Origin: Acridotheres tristis
Lineage: Eukaryota; Chordata; Aves; Passeriformes; Sturnidae
NCBI GenBank assembly: GCA_037013685.1
Contig: CM072886.1
Span: 22,141,080-22,205,079, forward strand
Length of the DNA: 64,000 nucleotides
Direction: 5' to 3'
In this document: positions 13,101 through 28,100 of the stretch, piece after piece
Position numbering within the stretch: the stretch's first letter is position 1
Layout: every line of letters starts with the position of its first letter
Notes under the pieces: model-generated
What the model was told of the DNA's origin: nothing
The model's input: only the letters and a program-made list of their open reading frames with translations
Databases searched by the model: none
Made by a program: the position numbers and the translations under genes

Positions 13101-16100
13101 AAGCATGGAGGTCGCCAGAATGTGTATGAATAATCACTTAAAAATTTATTGAAATTCTCCAGAATTTCTGCATTTGAACACTCAACACAATGTTCCTGAA
13201 AAGATTACATTGACAACTGGATGGAAGTCATACATCACTTGTGTTTGTTAACAAGAAATGGCTATCAGTTTCTGATTAGCTTGAACTGAAGTCAAACAAT
13301 TGATCTGTATCTGAAAAGCTGATTGTCTTGTTGCCAAAGATGTAATCTCTCAGATTCTGTGCCAGTTGGCACTTGAAAAAATTTATAATCTTTTGTTGGT
13401 TATTAATAAAGTCTTGTTTAGACTGTTCATTCTAAAGGTGCCACTTTCTTTTAGACATCTTGGTTAATGAGAAATTAGAAGCAAACACAACTCTTCAGAT
13501 CTTGCTGTGCCTTTACATGTTCTCTCTACCTGCTGGGTTTTAATTCTCTCAGTTTTTGGTCTTTAAATATCTCTGTTATAGCTACCTTTATACTAAAGAG
13601 GGCACTGTGGACAGGAAAAATGTAGATGTATTCTACATAAATGCAACTTAATAGTTTCCTATTATGATGAAAAAAGTTACATTTACATGAATGAGCATAA
13701 TGTAAACAGTTCATAGAGACTTAAAGTAAATCAATAGTATATGTTTTCTTCTAGCATCCAAAAAAAATTTCATCAGCCCTTCTCAGCCAATATCTAATAA
13801 ACTCTTCTTCATTTATTATAATGACTAAATGTTACAATGCAGGAGGAAGGAAAAATAGGCATTTTTGGGCAGTGCAGGAGTTCTGCTGATCAGGAAAAAC
13901 ATGCAGTGGGCTGCAGCCTGTTTCTGGAAGCTTCAGCACAAATGACAATTCAAGTTTTCTTGCATTAGTTACCTAGAGAAGTCTGGACGAAGCCTCTTCA
14001 GATACAGATTCTCTCCATGCAATTCTGTGTGTGTTGTAGTATCATTGCATCTTTAAAGCCCTGTGCTCTAGAAATGGTAGTTTTTTTTAAGTTAACTGAT
14101 TAGAATTTGCAGATGACTATTTGCAGTCTGGAAGGAGGAACTATGGGAGCTGGAATGGAGTATTGATTATGATCCCACAGGATGTAGTAGTTGCCTGACT
14201 ACAATTTTCTGTAGACGTGTGAGGGTTTTTGTTGTAGGATTCTAATAAGTATTCATGATTTTTGAGAAACAGTTGATTATCCCTAACCTTGGTCCCCTGG
14301 AAGCCACATTGATGCTTGTTAATGCGCTGTAACCATGGCTACAGTTACCGTGAAGTTATCAGTAAAACTCTTCATATACTTATTAGAGAATCTCAAAAGA
14401 CTGGCAAAGACTGCTCTCTAAATGAAACAGACTTCTTTGAATGAATTGTCAACATTAAAGTCCTTGGGGATCTGCACAACTGTTAATAGGAGACCCCCTT
14501 TATGTAATTATGGCTGATCCGACAGAACTTCCTGAAAGTGTTAAAAGATTTTTGACGCTGTGTGACATCATCTTATAAGCAAACTAAAGACTTGGTTAAG
14601 GTAGAGTCATAATTTCATATTACAAATGAATAGAAAATTCGACTTCGTGATATTTGTTTTAATGGCTTACTTTCAAAGTAGGTGGTCATTCAGTCTTCTA
14701 CAAAGTCTGTGTCACTCAGTATTTACGTTATTAGTGGAAAGAATGCGTGGTTATATGTGACAGTAATAAACTGCAGTGGGTGGCAAACGTGGTGAAGAGG
14801 TTTAGCCTTCAAAATAATCTGGTGCAAAAGAATGTGGAAGTTACACTCAAGGCTTTTTTTGCCTCTTTGTGGTAAGGACTGTCCTTGGGCTTTCCAAGTC
14901 CCTGCGTTTAATGGCAGAATTGGAGGACTGAAGTGTTATCCACTGTACAGGTCAAGCTGGGGACCACTTAAGCAATTTTGATGTATAACCATTTATGGGA
15001 ATGAGTACAATTCATCCCAGCATCCTGCAGAAGTTGGGTGCTGTCATTACAAGGCTATTTCCTTGCTCATCTTTGAAAGGTCATTGCCTTCAGATTTCAA
15101 ATGAAGCTGGAGGAAAAAAGCAAACATCAGCTTCATATACAAGGAGGGTGGGAAGAAGTATCAGGATCTATAGGCACGTTAGCCTGGCTGTGGTGTTTGG
15201 GAAGAAGATGGGGCAGATCTTCCTGGAACCTTCCTGTTCAGAGTGTGGATCAGAATTTATCAAGGGCAAGTTAATTGTCCTCTGTGATAAACCAATTTTA
15301 AATGGGAGAGAATGGTGGATGTTGTTTACCTTGACTTTAGGAAGGCATTAGATGTGATCTCTTAGAGGCCATTTGTACAAACTGGATATAGGTGGCTTGG
15401 ATAAGTGGGCTGCAAGGTGGGCAGAAAATTAGCTGGACTGGTCTGCTCAGCTTGCTGAAGCCAAGTCCAGCTGTGATAAGTAGAGTTCCTCAGGTGTACA
15501 GTTGGCTATTTTGTAAATGACCTTCAGAATTGGAGGAAGTCTGCATGCTCACTGATGATACTGCCTTAAAGAGAGGTTAATGAATTGAGGCATAGGGCTT
15601 GTCAGAGACACTGACAGTCTGAAAAAGGACAGGCTGGCAGAAAATTCCTGGAGTCTTAGCAGTATGAAAGGTGGTAGAGGAAAGTTCACACACTTTCCCA
15701 TTGGCAGAAAGGAGAAATTTTTAATTTCCATTTCATTACAGGGCTGTAAAAGTAGCCTACAGGATGTTCCAGTGACTGAAAGAAAGAGATGATATTGTGT
15801 GATCCACCTTGAAGTCAGGAAGGGATCCTGCATTTCTCAGTAGTGGCTAGCACTGTTGTTTTCATACCCTGAAACAGGAGGAAGACCCCTAAAATTGATT
15901 TCTCCCTACCAATTTTGGAATATTTTTTGTTCTCGTGACTTCTTTAAGCCAAATTGTACTTTTCTAATGTGGTCAGCTTGGGTAGGTAATATTCTTGGGT
16001 TTTATGTGGAACAAGGTAAGAATAACTCGAGGAACAGAATAATGTTATTGGATAGCATCGTAGCTGTTGTCCCAGACAGAAATGTGCTGATATGATCAAA

Positions 16101-19100
16101 TACTGATTCAGAAATTAAGGGGACCTAGAAGCCAACAGAGCTCTGTTTTACCTCTCTCCTGCTCCTCCTCATATGTATTGGGGTGGGGGAAGAATGGAGG
16201 AAATAGATACAAGTTTATTCTTCCCAAGCAACTGCAATAAAATAATCCTTTTTGTTGGGAGAATCACGTTCAAATGCTTGATTTCACAGTGCCAGATTAG
16301 ACATAATATAAAGCTAATTAAAGGAAAAATAGAAATAAATAGGCATATACTCAGTAGTTCAATACTATACTTATCTTGAAGAGCTGGGTTAATCTGCAAC
16401 AAAAAGATTCTATAAAAACTGCATTTTTGTGATGTAATGTGGTAAGATGGCTAGTAATTAAGATAATTTATGATACTGTTTCCCTCTTTCCATGCTCCCT
16501 TAAATAAGTCTGTATTTTTAGGTGTTATATTCATCAACTTAGGTTGGGGAAGAAGACCTCTTTAATTTGGACCATAATGTAACTAGTTGTGTAAGGAAAA
16601 TAGATTTCAAGTGTTTTACCAGGAACCCACTTGAAGTAATGTACAGAATGCTATAAAACAAGTGAAAGTGAATTTATTCTGGAAATTTTTCTTCAGTTGA
16701 AAACGTACAGATTTTGCTTATAGTTATTTCTTACATAAATGCATGTAAACAACGACATAAATTAGTCTAGTAATGCTCAAAATCAAATACAGTGTAAGTA
16801 ATTTGTATTTAGGGTATCATTATTAGAAACAGGAGAATCATTACTTCTTGAAGATTTTTATTTTCTCATTTCATAGTTTTAATGGTAATAGTTCAACTTT
16901 ATAAAAATGAAAAATGTCAGCCTTAACTTTTGAACATGTAAGGCAATTAATAAGCAGGATGAAGTGTCTCTTACATATAAACTTGCAGGTTGCTGGTAAT
17001 TTGATTGACAAGCACTGTGTGGAGTTGCTGGCAACTGTTGCTCTGCATACTTTTGTATTTTTAGAGTTGCCTTCTAACTGGCAGGCACAGATGGCCATAG
17101 GTTATGATTTTTGTGTGTTTCTGAATTAAATAAAAGATGTATATGGTACTTTAAATTTCATTGTCTCAATATCTTGTGTTAATTACTCTATACTGTTTTT
17201 TATTTTAATTGGGAAGTTAGAGTGTGGGATTTTTAGAATTAATAAGAAGAATATTTGTTCTTATTAAGCAGTCAATGTTATTTTTTGATAGTAGAAATTG
17301 TTTAAAGTTTTCTTGAAAAAAATTATTCAGATTTGACACCTTTATCTTACTGACAGTAAAGAATGTTCTGCCACAAAGTCAGAGTAATTTGTTTCAGTGG
17401 TATTAAAGTCAGAAGGTCACAAAGTATTTAGTACTTCTCTTACCTTGAGTTTAAAATGCATTTAGAGAAGCCCTCTGAACTTCTGTTTGAAATACCAGGC
17501 TTGTTCTGCCTGTCTATGAAGTTCAGTGTGTAACTTTTTTCCCTTCTCAGATTCCTGTTAAAAATGAGGGCTAAAGTCTGTATTCTAGGGTGTGATAAAT
17601 TGCAGTTATGTGTGTTTAATACAAAAAGAATGATAATTGAGGGGAAAAATAAGCACATAGGAGACATGAAAAAAATTTCATGAATTAATTTCTCTTTTAC
17701 CACAACTAGACTCGGCTCTTTCCATCTATTATTCCCAAAATTTAGATTGAAATTTAGCCTTGCTTTATGCTCATGGAAAAGGTAGGCTCACTTTTTCATT
17801 GTCTTACAGTCTCAGGAATATTTTCCTCAGTTTATTTTTTGGGGAAGAAGGGCAGCATGTAAGGAAAATTACAGAACAAGGCAGAAATTTGTTAACCACC
17901 TGACTGCTTCTAGTATTTAATGACATGGTTTCATTGCTTTTTAGGCAGTACCTATTCTGGAAGACATTTCTTTGACTTGAGTATTTTTTAAGACCTAAAT
18001 ATAGTGGAATTATCATGCTTAATACTTAACTGTATTACTGTATTGCAGTTGTTTTCTTAAAATAGTTATCCTGTATGAACTCCAAGGGATTAATTAAAGG
18101 TGTCTCCAGCTGTTGATTGAACTATATTTAGTCAAACAGCTGATACAGCTATATACTTGTTAAGGAACAGGTGCTAAACCAGTTGCTTTAAGAAGAAATA
18201 AATTCAAGTTACTACATAAGCAATGCTCAGATTGTTAGTAAATTTATTTTGGTGATAGGTACTGATATGTATCTGATGACTCTGCTGCTGTCAAGTTATT
18301 GAAATTCTGACTAGATTAATGGTTTAATGCTTATATTTAGCCTCTAAGTTGCTACTGTGCCATAAAATAAATGTTTGGGGTTCATTTTTTTTATAAGCCT
18401 GACTGAAGCTATCTGTGAAAGTCCATTACTTCTCTTTGTCTTTCTTGTGGTCTGTGGCATATTCGTCTTTATGGTTTATTTAAATATTCAGTTATGAACA
18501 GTTCGTGAAGTATGGTTCTGCAAGTAAGAATGAAAAAAATTGATCCTATTTGTAACTCACTGGACTTTACTGGGTCTGTAGAAATCAACTGCAGTAAATG
18601 TAAAGCCTAACCCTACAATTTTGTTGAATCAAACACAATATTGAAAGAAAAAGCAGATATAAAATTGCAACCTAGTACATAGTTTTAATGCTTAAGTGCT
18701 TTTTGCCTTCTGTTCAGGAGGGCAGTATCTGCCTTTTACTTTCAGAAGATAACTTGTTTCACAAGGCTGAATTCATCAAGAATTGAGTGGGAGAAAAGTA
18801 CTTAAAATCTTAAACATATTTATAATTGTACAGCCTTACAAAAAATGTCAATGCAGAAACTTGCTAAGGCGTTCATCTTTATGAAATATTGTACTAATTA
18901 TGGCTGCTGTCTAATGATTTTTCTGTCAAGTGTGTTTTGTAGACAATTATTTGATCTATTCCAAAGGCTTTAAGATGTGATACCTTTTGCAAGTTCCAGG
19001 CATTGATTGTTTGTTAGTTGTTTGCTTTTGTTTTACCTGTATCTTCATCTGATCAGATTTATTGAACACAAGCTTTGTCTTGATTGCTGTGTACACCTTG

Positions 19101-22100
19101 GGCCAGTAGAAATCCAGCAAACTACCTTTCATTTGGTTGATGTGATATATCATGTGTTCCCTACTTAATTCAGTCTACTACATCCCATCAGTGCTTTATT
19201 AGTTAATTTGAAGTTTTAACACAATACCTGACAACTTTGAATTCTTGCAACTTTTCATTAAGATGGAGGGGTATCATGTTGTTGTACATCAAGACCACGA
19301 TAGGTAAGATTGTGTCTCCTTTTGGAGCTCAAAACTTTTATTTATTATTCTATCTGTCATAGCCTCTACTGCTTACTGTTCAGCTGTTAAGTGTTACTAA
19401 GATATGAGCATTTGATAGCTTGACTTAAAACACCAGAGATCAAATTGTCTGTGCACTTCCTAAAGTCTTTCTTTTGGTTGTGTCAGCAAAACATAGCATA
19501 TCCTGTGCTTTCATTCATAGGAAACTGATACTAAAATCATGGTGTAGACTTACATACATCTTCAAACCAGCAGCTGTTTCAGTTAATTGAATTGCATTTA
19601 CATCTTGTTCAGAGTCCTACACTTCCATGAGCTTACTGTTCTTAAATGGATACGAGAGCTGAAGTTACCCATGACCTTATGTGGATACCAAAACACCCCA
19701 GAAAAGTGCCTGAAGATAAATATTGATGCTTTTCTTTCTAAAGGATGATGGGATAACGTGTTCATACAGTCCAATGAACTGTACTGTAACTGTATGGAAA
19801 ACAACTAATGCTTTCAGAGTATCTAAATCTAATATTAAGATGAGTTTTTAAGAATGAATTAATATACCAACCTATCTTCTGGATGCAAATTTTCAAATAC
19901 TTTTGTGAGATGTGAAAGACGACATAGCAAAGCAGTGAAGTTTTCTAGCTCAAAAATTAGTGGAAAACGTCATAAACTTACTAAAAACTCGCAGTTTAGG
20001 AAAGCAGTAAAATATTTCTTCCATCATTCTTTTATAAAAGTTAAGCTTAATTGTAATGTTTATATCACCATTATTATAATTTATTCGACAAAATTTTAGC
20101 TCTGGCCTGGAATTTACTTGCTGTGGCAAGTTGGATTATTTTAGAAAAACTTAGGGAGTAGAGGAAGGAACATTTTTCATTAACATGTTTTTGAATCCAT
20201 TTGTTAACATTATGGTAAGTTCTCCTCCTTCCCCACCTCCCCTCCAAAAGTTGTTTCAAAAGATTTTAGAACATTGAAGACTTGACTTTGTCTCTGCACC
20301 GTTTGGGGTTTTTTCAGCCTAGCTGAAGAATATTTCAGGGTCCATGCAGTTTTTAATTAAACTTGGTGTTAAACAGAAACCTGATGGAAAAGAGTGTGTT
20401 TCTGTTGGTGCATAACTCTTGCCTTCCTATTGTTACCAAGCTTCTGAAATTTGGCAGAAGTGACTGATAAGACAGTGCCTTTTGAGACAGAACCCAACTG
20501 GTGATCCTCATCACTTACTGCAGAGTAAATGAGGCTTGGTTTTATGTCAGCACCTTTAGCCTGGATGGCCAAAGACTTCCTAATGTTTTAGGCTTCAAGT
20601 GTGGATGATCTGTGGTTTTTTTGAGAAAGCAGTATGAAAAACGTTTCTGTTGCCCTCTCATTTTTGTCACTAACAGCTTGTCCCAGTTATTTCCTCTTTG
20701 CTTTGGGGGCAGTCAGTACCAATGTGGGTCAGATGGTATTTTCACCCTCAATATCAGCAGAGGCAGCATTCAATATGAGAAGAGTAAAATTTAGAAGTAG
20801 ATAGGATCACTATATAAGTAATTTAGGTAGAAGCAGTTTAGTTGAGCAATTTTTTTAGAAGTTAGTTTGAGGCACTGCTTTTCTTGAAGAAGTCCAGCAT
20901 TTAAATGTGCTTGGTGTACTTGTGTCAGTCATTGTAACCTGACTTAGAGTGAATTTTCATACACTTCCATTCCGTGTCCAGAAAATAACCCAACTGTAAT
21001 GAACTTAGCTGGTCCTAGATCTGTTCCTATTTAAACTCTTGGGACAAGGAAGAGCAGACCAGATCAGAACTACACTAATTCTGAGGCTTTCCAGCTCACA
21101 GTGCCATCTGGCGGGGTTCATTCCAGTTCAGCGCCCTTGGGAATTAGCACTGCCAACAGTACTCTTAACTTGATAAAGACTGGCTAAAAAGAATTGTTCC
21201 TCTCATTATCCTGTGTTGTCCTTCAAGATGCCATAGCTATAATTGTAAATTCTGGCGATCCCATTGGTTTTCTTCAGAGGACTCCAAAGGAATGGCTGTC
21301 TCCAAAGCTGGAAGACTCTCAGGCTTTTATTTAGGAAGAGACTATAGGATTTCTTCTTTGTAAATTTTCATATTCTTATTGTCATCAACTAATACTCATG
21401 AGCCACATAAGTTTCCGTAAGGAGAGACATTCTAAGGTCTTGTTCAAGCTATTTGGGAAAATCTGGTTGTGAGTGCAACATAAAAATCAGTAGATTTGGA
21501 AATACCTCATTCCTGGGTGATTATTTTTTGTTCAGTCAGCCTAATGTTTACCATTTAGTAAATTCAGCATCTGTTGAATGGAACAAATAACCTAAAGCTC
21601 TGTTTGGCTCAACAGATAAGCAGATTGAAACTTGCAAAGAATGTTAATTCTTTACTTACAGTTTGGATTTTCAGCTATGTGACATAATATGTTTAAAGTA
21701 TTTGCAGGTTGCTTGCTCATTTATCTTCTTTTTGTGGGTTTTTATCTCAGGATTTGAAAAGAGTTGTGATACTCTAATTTGTTGATTAGCAGAATAGAAT
21801 CCGTAGACTTCGCTAGGAAGACATCTGTTTATTCTCTATGTTGACAATTTTTCATTCATCTTACTTTCAATTATCATTTGTTTAATATAGACATCAGGAA
21901 CCTACAAGAAGAAGGCACTGTAAACTTACCTACACTTCAGGAGTTTATGCTTTGCCAAGACAACCCTCAGTGCTTAGACCTTCTGAGAATATGACAAAAG
22001 TGACAAAGTGCCACTTTATTCTCTAATACTAGTTAACTGTTCAGCATCTCTTCAGGAGACAGACTAGCTTTTACAAAACTTGATAGCCTAACAGCAGATG

Positions 22101-25100
22101 AGTTTTAAATAGCTCAGGTGAGATTTACTGCCTAAATCTCAGCGTTGCTCCTAGACTCTCTTCTTTATCCCCTTTGAGGGCCTCATATCTGCTGCTGTTG
22201 CTGTGTATTGGAACCATAAAATCAGGTCATGGATGAGAGAAAGATTATGGCAGGTATTTTTTCAGTTATCCAGGGTAAGGGAAGGATCCAGGGTGGAATG
22301 GATAAAACAGCAAATGTCCAACTTCTAAACCATGTCAAAATTTCAAATTCAGATTGGCCTTTTTGGTTTGTCACTGTTGGCTTGGAGGACACTCCAGTCA
22401 AGAATTCTTGGGACGCATGTGTGCTTAATAAATGATCAAAACAAATCCCACCTCAGGGCTCTGCTTTTTTTCCTTTTTGTGTTACTGAAAGCTTCTGTAG
22501 GAATAATTACTTACCTGTGGTCAAAGGGAATAGGCATTTGACCTATCATTACTAGGGCATGCAATTTTAAAATTAGTCCTTCACCTTTTAAGACAAGGTG
22601 GCAGTCTGTCTCAGTCTACATATTTTGGTTTCACTTTCACTCTCAGTAATCTTTCAGAATTTATACCTTATTATTATTCAGTGATGGGGCATTAGGAGCA
22701 ATATAATTAGAAAAGCCTGAGTCTTTCTGTCACAGAACCGGTTATGATCTATCAAGAGTTTCATGATATATCCAAGTGTTATTATGTACTTGCAGCCAGA
22801 GTCTGTCTGGGTCTGGGATACTGTATTACAGAATACAATTTGCCACATTGCATGTTATACATTCAGGTGCAGCTTAAAGTGGATTTTATAGCATTTGCTT
22901 TATATGCAGAATAAATATACTTTTCTGAGGCAAATATGTGCCTTTTGTGTTGGTAGAAAGTCTCAAGCAACACCTGACAAAAAATCGAAAGTTTAAAATA
23001 TGCTTTCTAAACTTAAATAAAACATTTGCATTGAAGCACTGAAACCAGGATTTGTTGTTAGGCTTATTGGGCTTTTTCTGCTGTATTGTGAGGTAGTCCC
23101 AAATAACAAATGGTATTGTTGTTACCAAATTCTGTTCTACAAAACAGAATTGCATGGGGGCTTTTCAGCCATACCATAAGTATTTAATCAGCAAAGTGAT
23201 GTTTTGGTCATTTACTGTGGTAGGCGTTGAGAGTAATTTCAAAGTTTAGTAGTTTCTCTTCATTGCTGCCAGGGCATGCACTCACTCTGGGGTACTTGCC
23301 AGGTTAACTCTGGTCCTCTTCTGCAGAGCTGCACATCACCCCCGTCAGTCCCTGCCTGTTACTGCGATGTGGGATAATTCCATCCCGGGTGCAGGACGTG
23401 ACATTTATTTTTATTAACTCACATGCAGTTCCTCTTGGCTTAGGCTTCCAGCACATTGAGGTCTCACTGTAGGATGGCTCTTCCTTCTGCTGTATCTGGC
23501 TTTCCACCGGTTTGTTGTGATCCATGAACTTGGTTAAGGTGTATTCAATTTTATCATCCAGCTTATCTATAAAGAATATTACAGGGCTGTCAATTTGTCT
23601 TTCAGCCTCTAACTACTGTTTTTAGCTAGAGACCAGAAGATTCAAAAGTCCTTTTCCTCTTTCACTGGATGAGTGATCTAAATATGACCCGGTCCAGCAT
23701 AGAACATTTCTCATTGGACACTAGACTGTTTAAGAACTTCTGACAGAGAATAAGTCCCTGTCTGTGAGGACATGTTAATCTGAAGTTTAAGCAGTGTCTG
23801 GGACATCTTTTAAGTTATAGTAGTTGAAAAATGCAAAATCATGATGTAGACCTCCATTCATACTCTTTTTGCACTGTGTGAAAAATAAAAAGTGTAATTA
23901 CTTGCTCGTAGCAGCTTGTCTGAGGTTCATTTTTGTTGCCAGTCTGTAAGTTTGTGACTCATCCTTACATACTTTTCTCTTAAATGAATATAAAAAAAGC
24001 TATAGGGGATTTACTCAGGAGAAGCTGTGAGAAATGAACAGACCCTGCTCTTTCTGTAAGAAGTGCCTGCATGGTACTGAATTGGAGAATGAATTTTGTT
24101 TTAGAAAGTTGAAGTTTGAATCTAATAATGTTTTTGTACAGGTACGTGAAATGTGACTGTACAGCTGTACAGGATGTGCTATACCTATGAATTTCTTCAC
24201 AGTTAGAAGGGTTTTTTTTAAACCGTAACAACAGCAAATATGCTTTATTTCCTAACATCCTTCTTTGGAAGCAGTGAACGCTTTCAATATCTCTTAACTG
24301 TAATACCTCTGAAAATGAGGCTCTCCAGATCTGTTACATTATCTGAGAATGTTAAGGAATAACAAACATTCATAGAGCAGCATCCAGTTTTAAACAGTGC
24401 TTAATATGTTTCTGTTCTAAAAAGTCTTTTAAGCACGTGAACTAAAAATATAGCTATTGATGCCTTACAAATGTGGCTTCACTGATTTTCAGGGATGTTT
24501 TCAGTATTGTCTTCTGCTGATATATAGGCAGTGATTAAATATTGCAGCTTGTGTTCACACTTTTTTTAAAGTGCTTAAGAGATTAAATTTTGCATTCTGC
24601 TGGAGCCAAATTTTATTTTACCATAGACTTTCACTTTAGAAATAGTTCCGTCAGACCACATTTGAAGCTAATCAATGGACAGTGTAACCCAAAAGTCAGA
24701 TTGCTGGCACAAATGCCAAAGGTCAGAACTTGCTGAAGGTAGCTGAATAAGTCAATAATGCTGCTGTTGTAATTATAGCAGTACATTAACTATCATAACT
24801 GACATGATTTACACAAGTAATCCCCTCCACTCTGAAAGTTAGTGCCCTTCTGTCTCAAGAGTATTTAGTTCCTAATAGCAGTCGGTTCTTCTCTGTAATT
24901 CTGACTTTCTGCCAGTTGTAGGATACTGGCATTTAAAAGTGAAGATAATGTTGTACCAGGGGGTTGGTAATTTTGGTGCAGTCTGTGGTGTGGGAATTGG
25001 TGCTAATATGTTGATTTGGGATTCATGAGTAGGAAGTTATAATTAGAACTAGATAAATGCATATATCATCTAAATACCTAAGTTCTTCTAATCAGTTGTT

Positions 25101-28100
25101 CATTTACTGTGGGAAGTGATTTTGAAAAGTATACTCATTATCAGCCTGCATGCTGCTCTGTTGTAGTCTGGTGGCTCTCAGTGTTTTTCTGTTTACAAGA
25201 GACAACATCTTGCAACAGAATTTAGTGCTAATATCAATTTCCCATTCTTCAAACTGATGGAAAGCTGAGTAGTTGTTGTAAATGGCACTTCTGAAACTCT
25301 GGAAATAAACAAGTAATTCTTCCTGCACCATTTTATTGTCTCTTTTTATGCATTAAAAGGAAAGAAGCATATTTTCATTCTCATTTCATTGTACACTGGA
25401 TATTTGATAGAACTATTTCAGACAATAATTTATTTTTTTCTAAGTGCTATGAAGTGAACATACCTGTTTCCAAGAGTATAATTTTTTTGTGCAGAAGCAG
25501 GACTTGAAAAAACCTGTGAGCTGGGAATTGCAAGTTGTTAGTTTATTTAGTTGCAAAAGCTGAGATCAAGGAGCAAAATTGATTGTTCTTCACTACTGAA
25601 AAGTACAGATGAAATTTTTGACAGGATTCAGTACTGCTTGCAGGATCCAAACAAGGTCTTATCAGCATGATGGGAGAAGCTGGAGGCAATGTCTTGACAG
25701 ATAAGTTAATAGTGATAAAAAATGCTCTGGATTGGTTTTCATATGTGCTAAAAACATGTTGTTAAGAGGATCATAACTGACTGTGTTCCTGATGCTTTCC
25801 CAGGGTAAGGTGCTTGTTCTCTTTTGCCTCTCAGAGGCATATCAATGTAGAGAACCTGTTCTGAGTGTCCCTCAGCTTCTGTTTCTTTGCATCCTTCCTC
25901 CTCCATGGGTACCTCCTGGTTTACACACTTGGCTCTTGCAATTTTTGTAACTCAACAGAGACTTGACATTGAATTGTTTCAAAACTGCAGATTCAGAACT
26001 GATGGAAGCAGCATTAAGTCCTCCCCAGGCTTAGTTGTGGCATAATTAAGCTGGTGTGCCTGGAAGACAGGATAAGATATTGTATCAGTGTGTATTTGTT
26101 TCACATTTTGTTCACGCTGGAAAGATCTATTTTTCTAGATACAAAATCTGGGAATATTTTTCTTTTTAATTGAAAATTTTAATTCTGAAGAATTTGTTTT
26201 CCTTGGCTCGCATGACTGCTGGTGGACTTTTCCCTGCTTGTCGTTGGAACAATGATTGATCCTTGACTGTGATTCCTTCTTGAGAAGGAATTCGGTGTCT
26301 GAGACTCACCTGTTTTGATGTGAGCGTCACAGAATGTGTTTGGTGAGCCGTAGCTTTTTGCTGTGAAGCTTCTCTTATTTCTAGCTTTTAAAATTTGATT
26401 AAAAGTATGAATTTAAAGTTATGTTGCATTAGTAGTCAGACAGTTCTTGTGTACCTGAATGTGTGGGATTAAAAACATTATGATTTGTGCATGCATCCAT
26501 CACTGCTAGTGCAGTTATTTCCAAAGTGGAATTTTCCAAATTTCCAAATATGGCATTTGTCAGCTGAGAACTTGTATAATGCAAAAATGTAATATTTTCA
26601 CTTTCATATGTGTTTAGCTTTCATAAGTGCTCATCTTCATCACTGTTCAAACAGAAAAGAAAAATAGGATCTGCTTTTAACTGCCATGGTAGATTTTAAT
26701 CTGTTCATTCTGAAGAAGTGAAAGTTGATAACTTAATTTTGAAAAGAGGGAAATCTGGCATGCCCAGATGCTTCAGTTAAAATACGCAAAATACTTGAGG
26801 AGAGACAAGGAGTAATTCATTTGTCCTTGAGCTACATGTCTAATTTTGTAGACAAATAAAGACTGTAAAGCTGCTTTTAAAAAGCCAACTTAACTTTCCA
26901 TTACAGAAGGTTTCAATCAAGTTGGGGAAGAGAGCTCTTGGCCAGTGGCACTACATGTCATTTATTACTTAGAAATAGAATATTAAAAAAAGCAAAATCT
27001 CTCAGTAGTTACACTTGAAGTCAGGTTGTTTGCTTTCTGTCATTGGGACATTTGGACAAATTCTGCTTTTCATTTGGATAAACTGAAAATATTTTATTGA
27101 GATAAAATTACAGTTTTAGGAGAATGTAGTAATATCCTAAGGGAACAACTGGAACCTTTATCCTTCCCATTTTTGAGAAACTAAATCTCTCTTCAATTGG
27201 GTTTGGGGATGGTTGGCTGTTCTGGTTTTTTTTTTTTTCTCTTAAACTTTGTAGTAGAAGGAGACTAGTCTTTCTTTTCCTGTTTAGAATTTTTGGATTT
27301 AATGGATTTTTTGTGAAATAACAAAAGATTCATATTTTAAAAGCAGAAAAAAAAAATCACAAAGTTGAGCTAATTAGAAAAGTAGTAGGAAGGAGGTGAG
27401 CATTAAGTACTTAGGTGAGCATATTTGGCTCAGCAAATGTTCAGGTCCTCCTCCTGTAAGCAGAGCAGGAGCCATATGCCAAGCTGTCCATCGTCCTAAG
27501 GAAAGGAGAGGAGGCTGAAGAAACCCACAAAGAAATACAAATAAAGGGACAGACGCATAAACCAGCCACAAGTCAGAACTGAGCTCTCAGTGATGCATTT
27601 AGACTGGGGCTTCTCAGCTCTCCTGGGGCCAGATGAGAACTAGAAAGCCCTTCAGGTGACATCTTGCACTGTAACCAAGCAGTGACTGGGAAAGGGGATC
27701 CATGTGTCCTGTTCAGTTTGGGTGCTCCTGAAGAACTTGGATGGAAGCCTGGTTTTCTCGACTGGTGAATATCATGAGCAGATATGCTATCTTTTCTATA
27801 TTTTTTTTTCCTTACAATTGCAGTATATTTATTAAAAAAACATTATACTTGAGTATTAGTTGAGGTTGAAAGTTTAAAGTTTTAGGGCTTTTATTTGTAT
27901 GCTTTACGTTGGAGCTGCATTTATGAAATGTATTGTAGCACTTAATGTTGTATGCTTCAATTGGAAAGTAATGATTCTTGTTTTCAGATTTTATTGATAA
28001 GATCTTTTTAGTTTTGAATTTTAATTGGTAAACCTCAATGTGCTTTGTTTTTCTTATTTGAACAAAAATTCTGTACTTGTTAAGAAAAAAATATTTTAAA

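Noticed and set aside
27370..27720. GC-richer patch near the end of intron 1, possible repeat or exon
   Set aside because: No repeat family or reading frame could be named and no splice partners fit.
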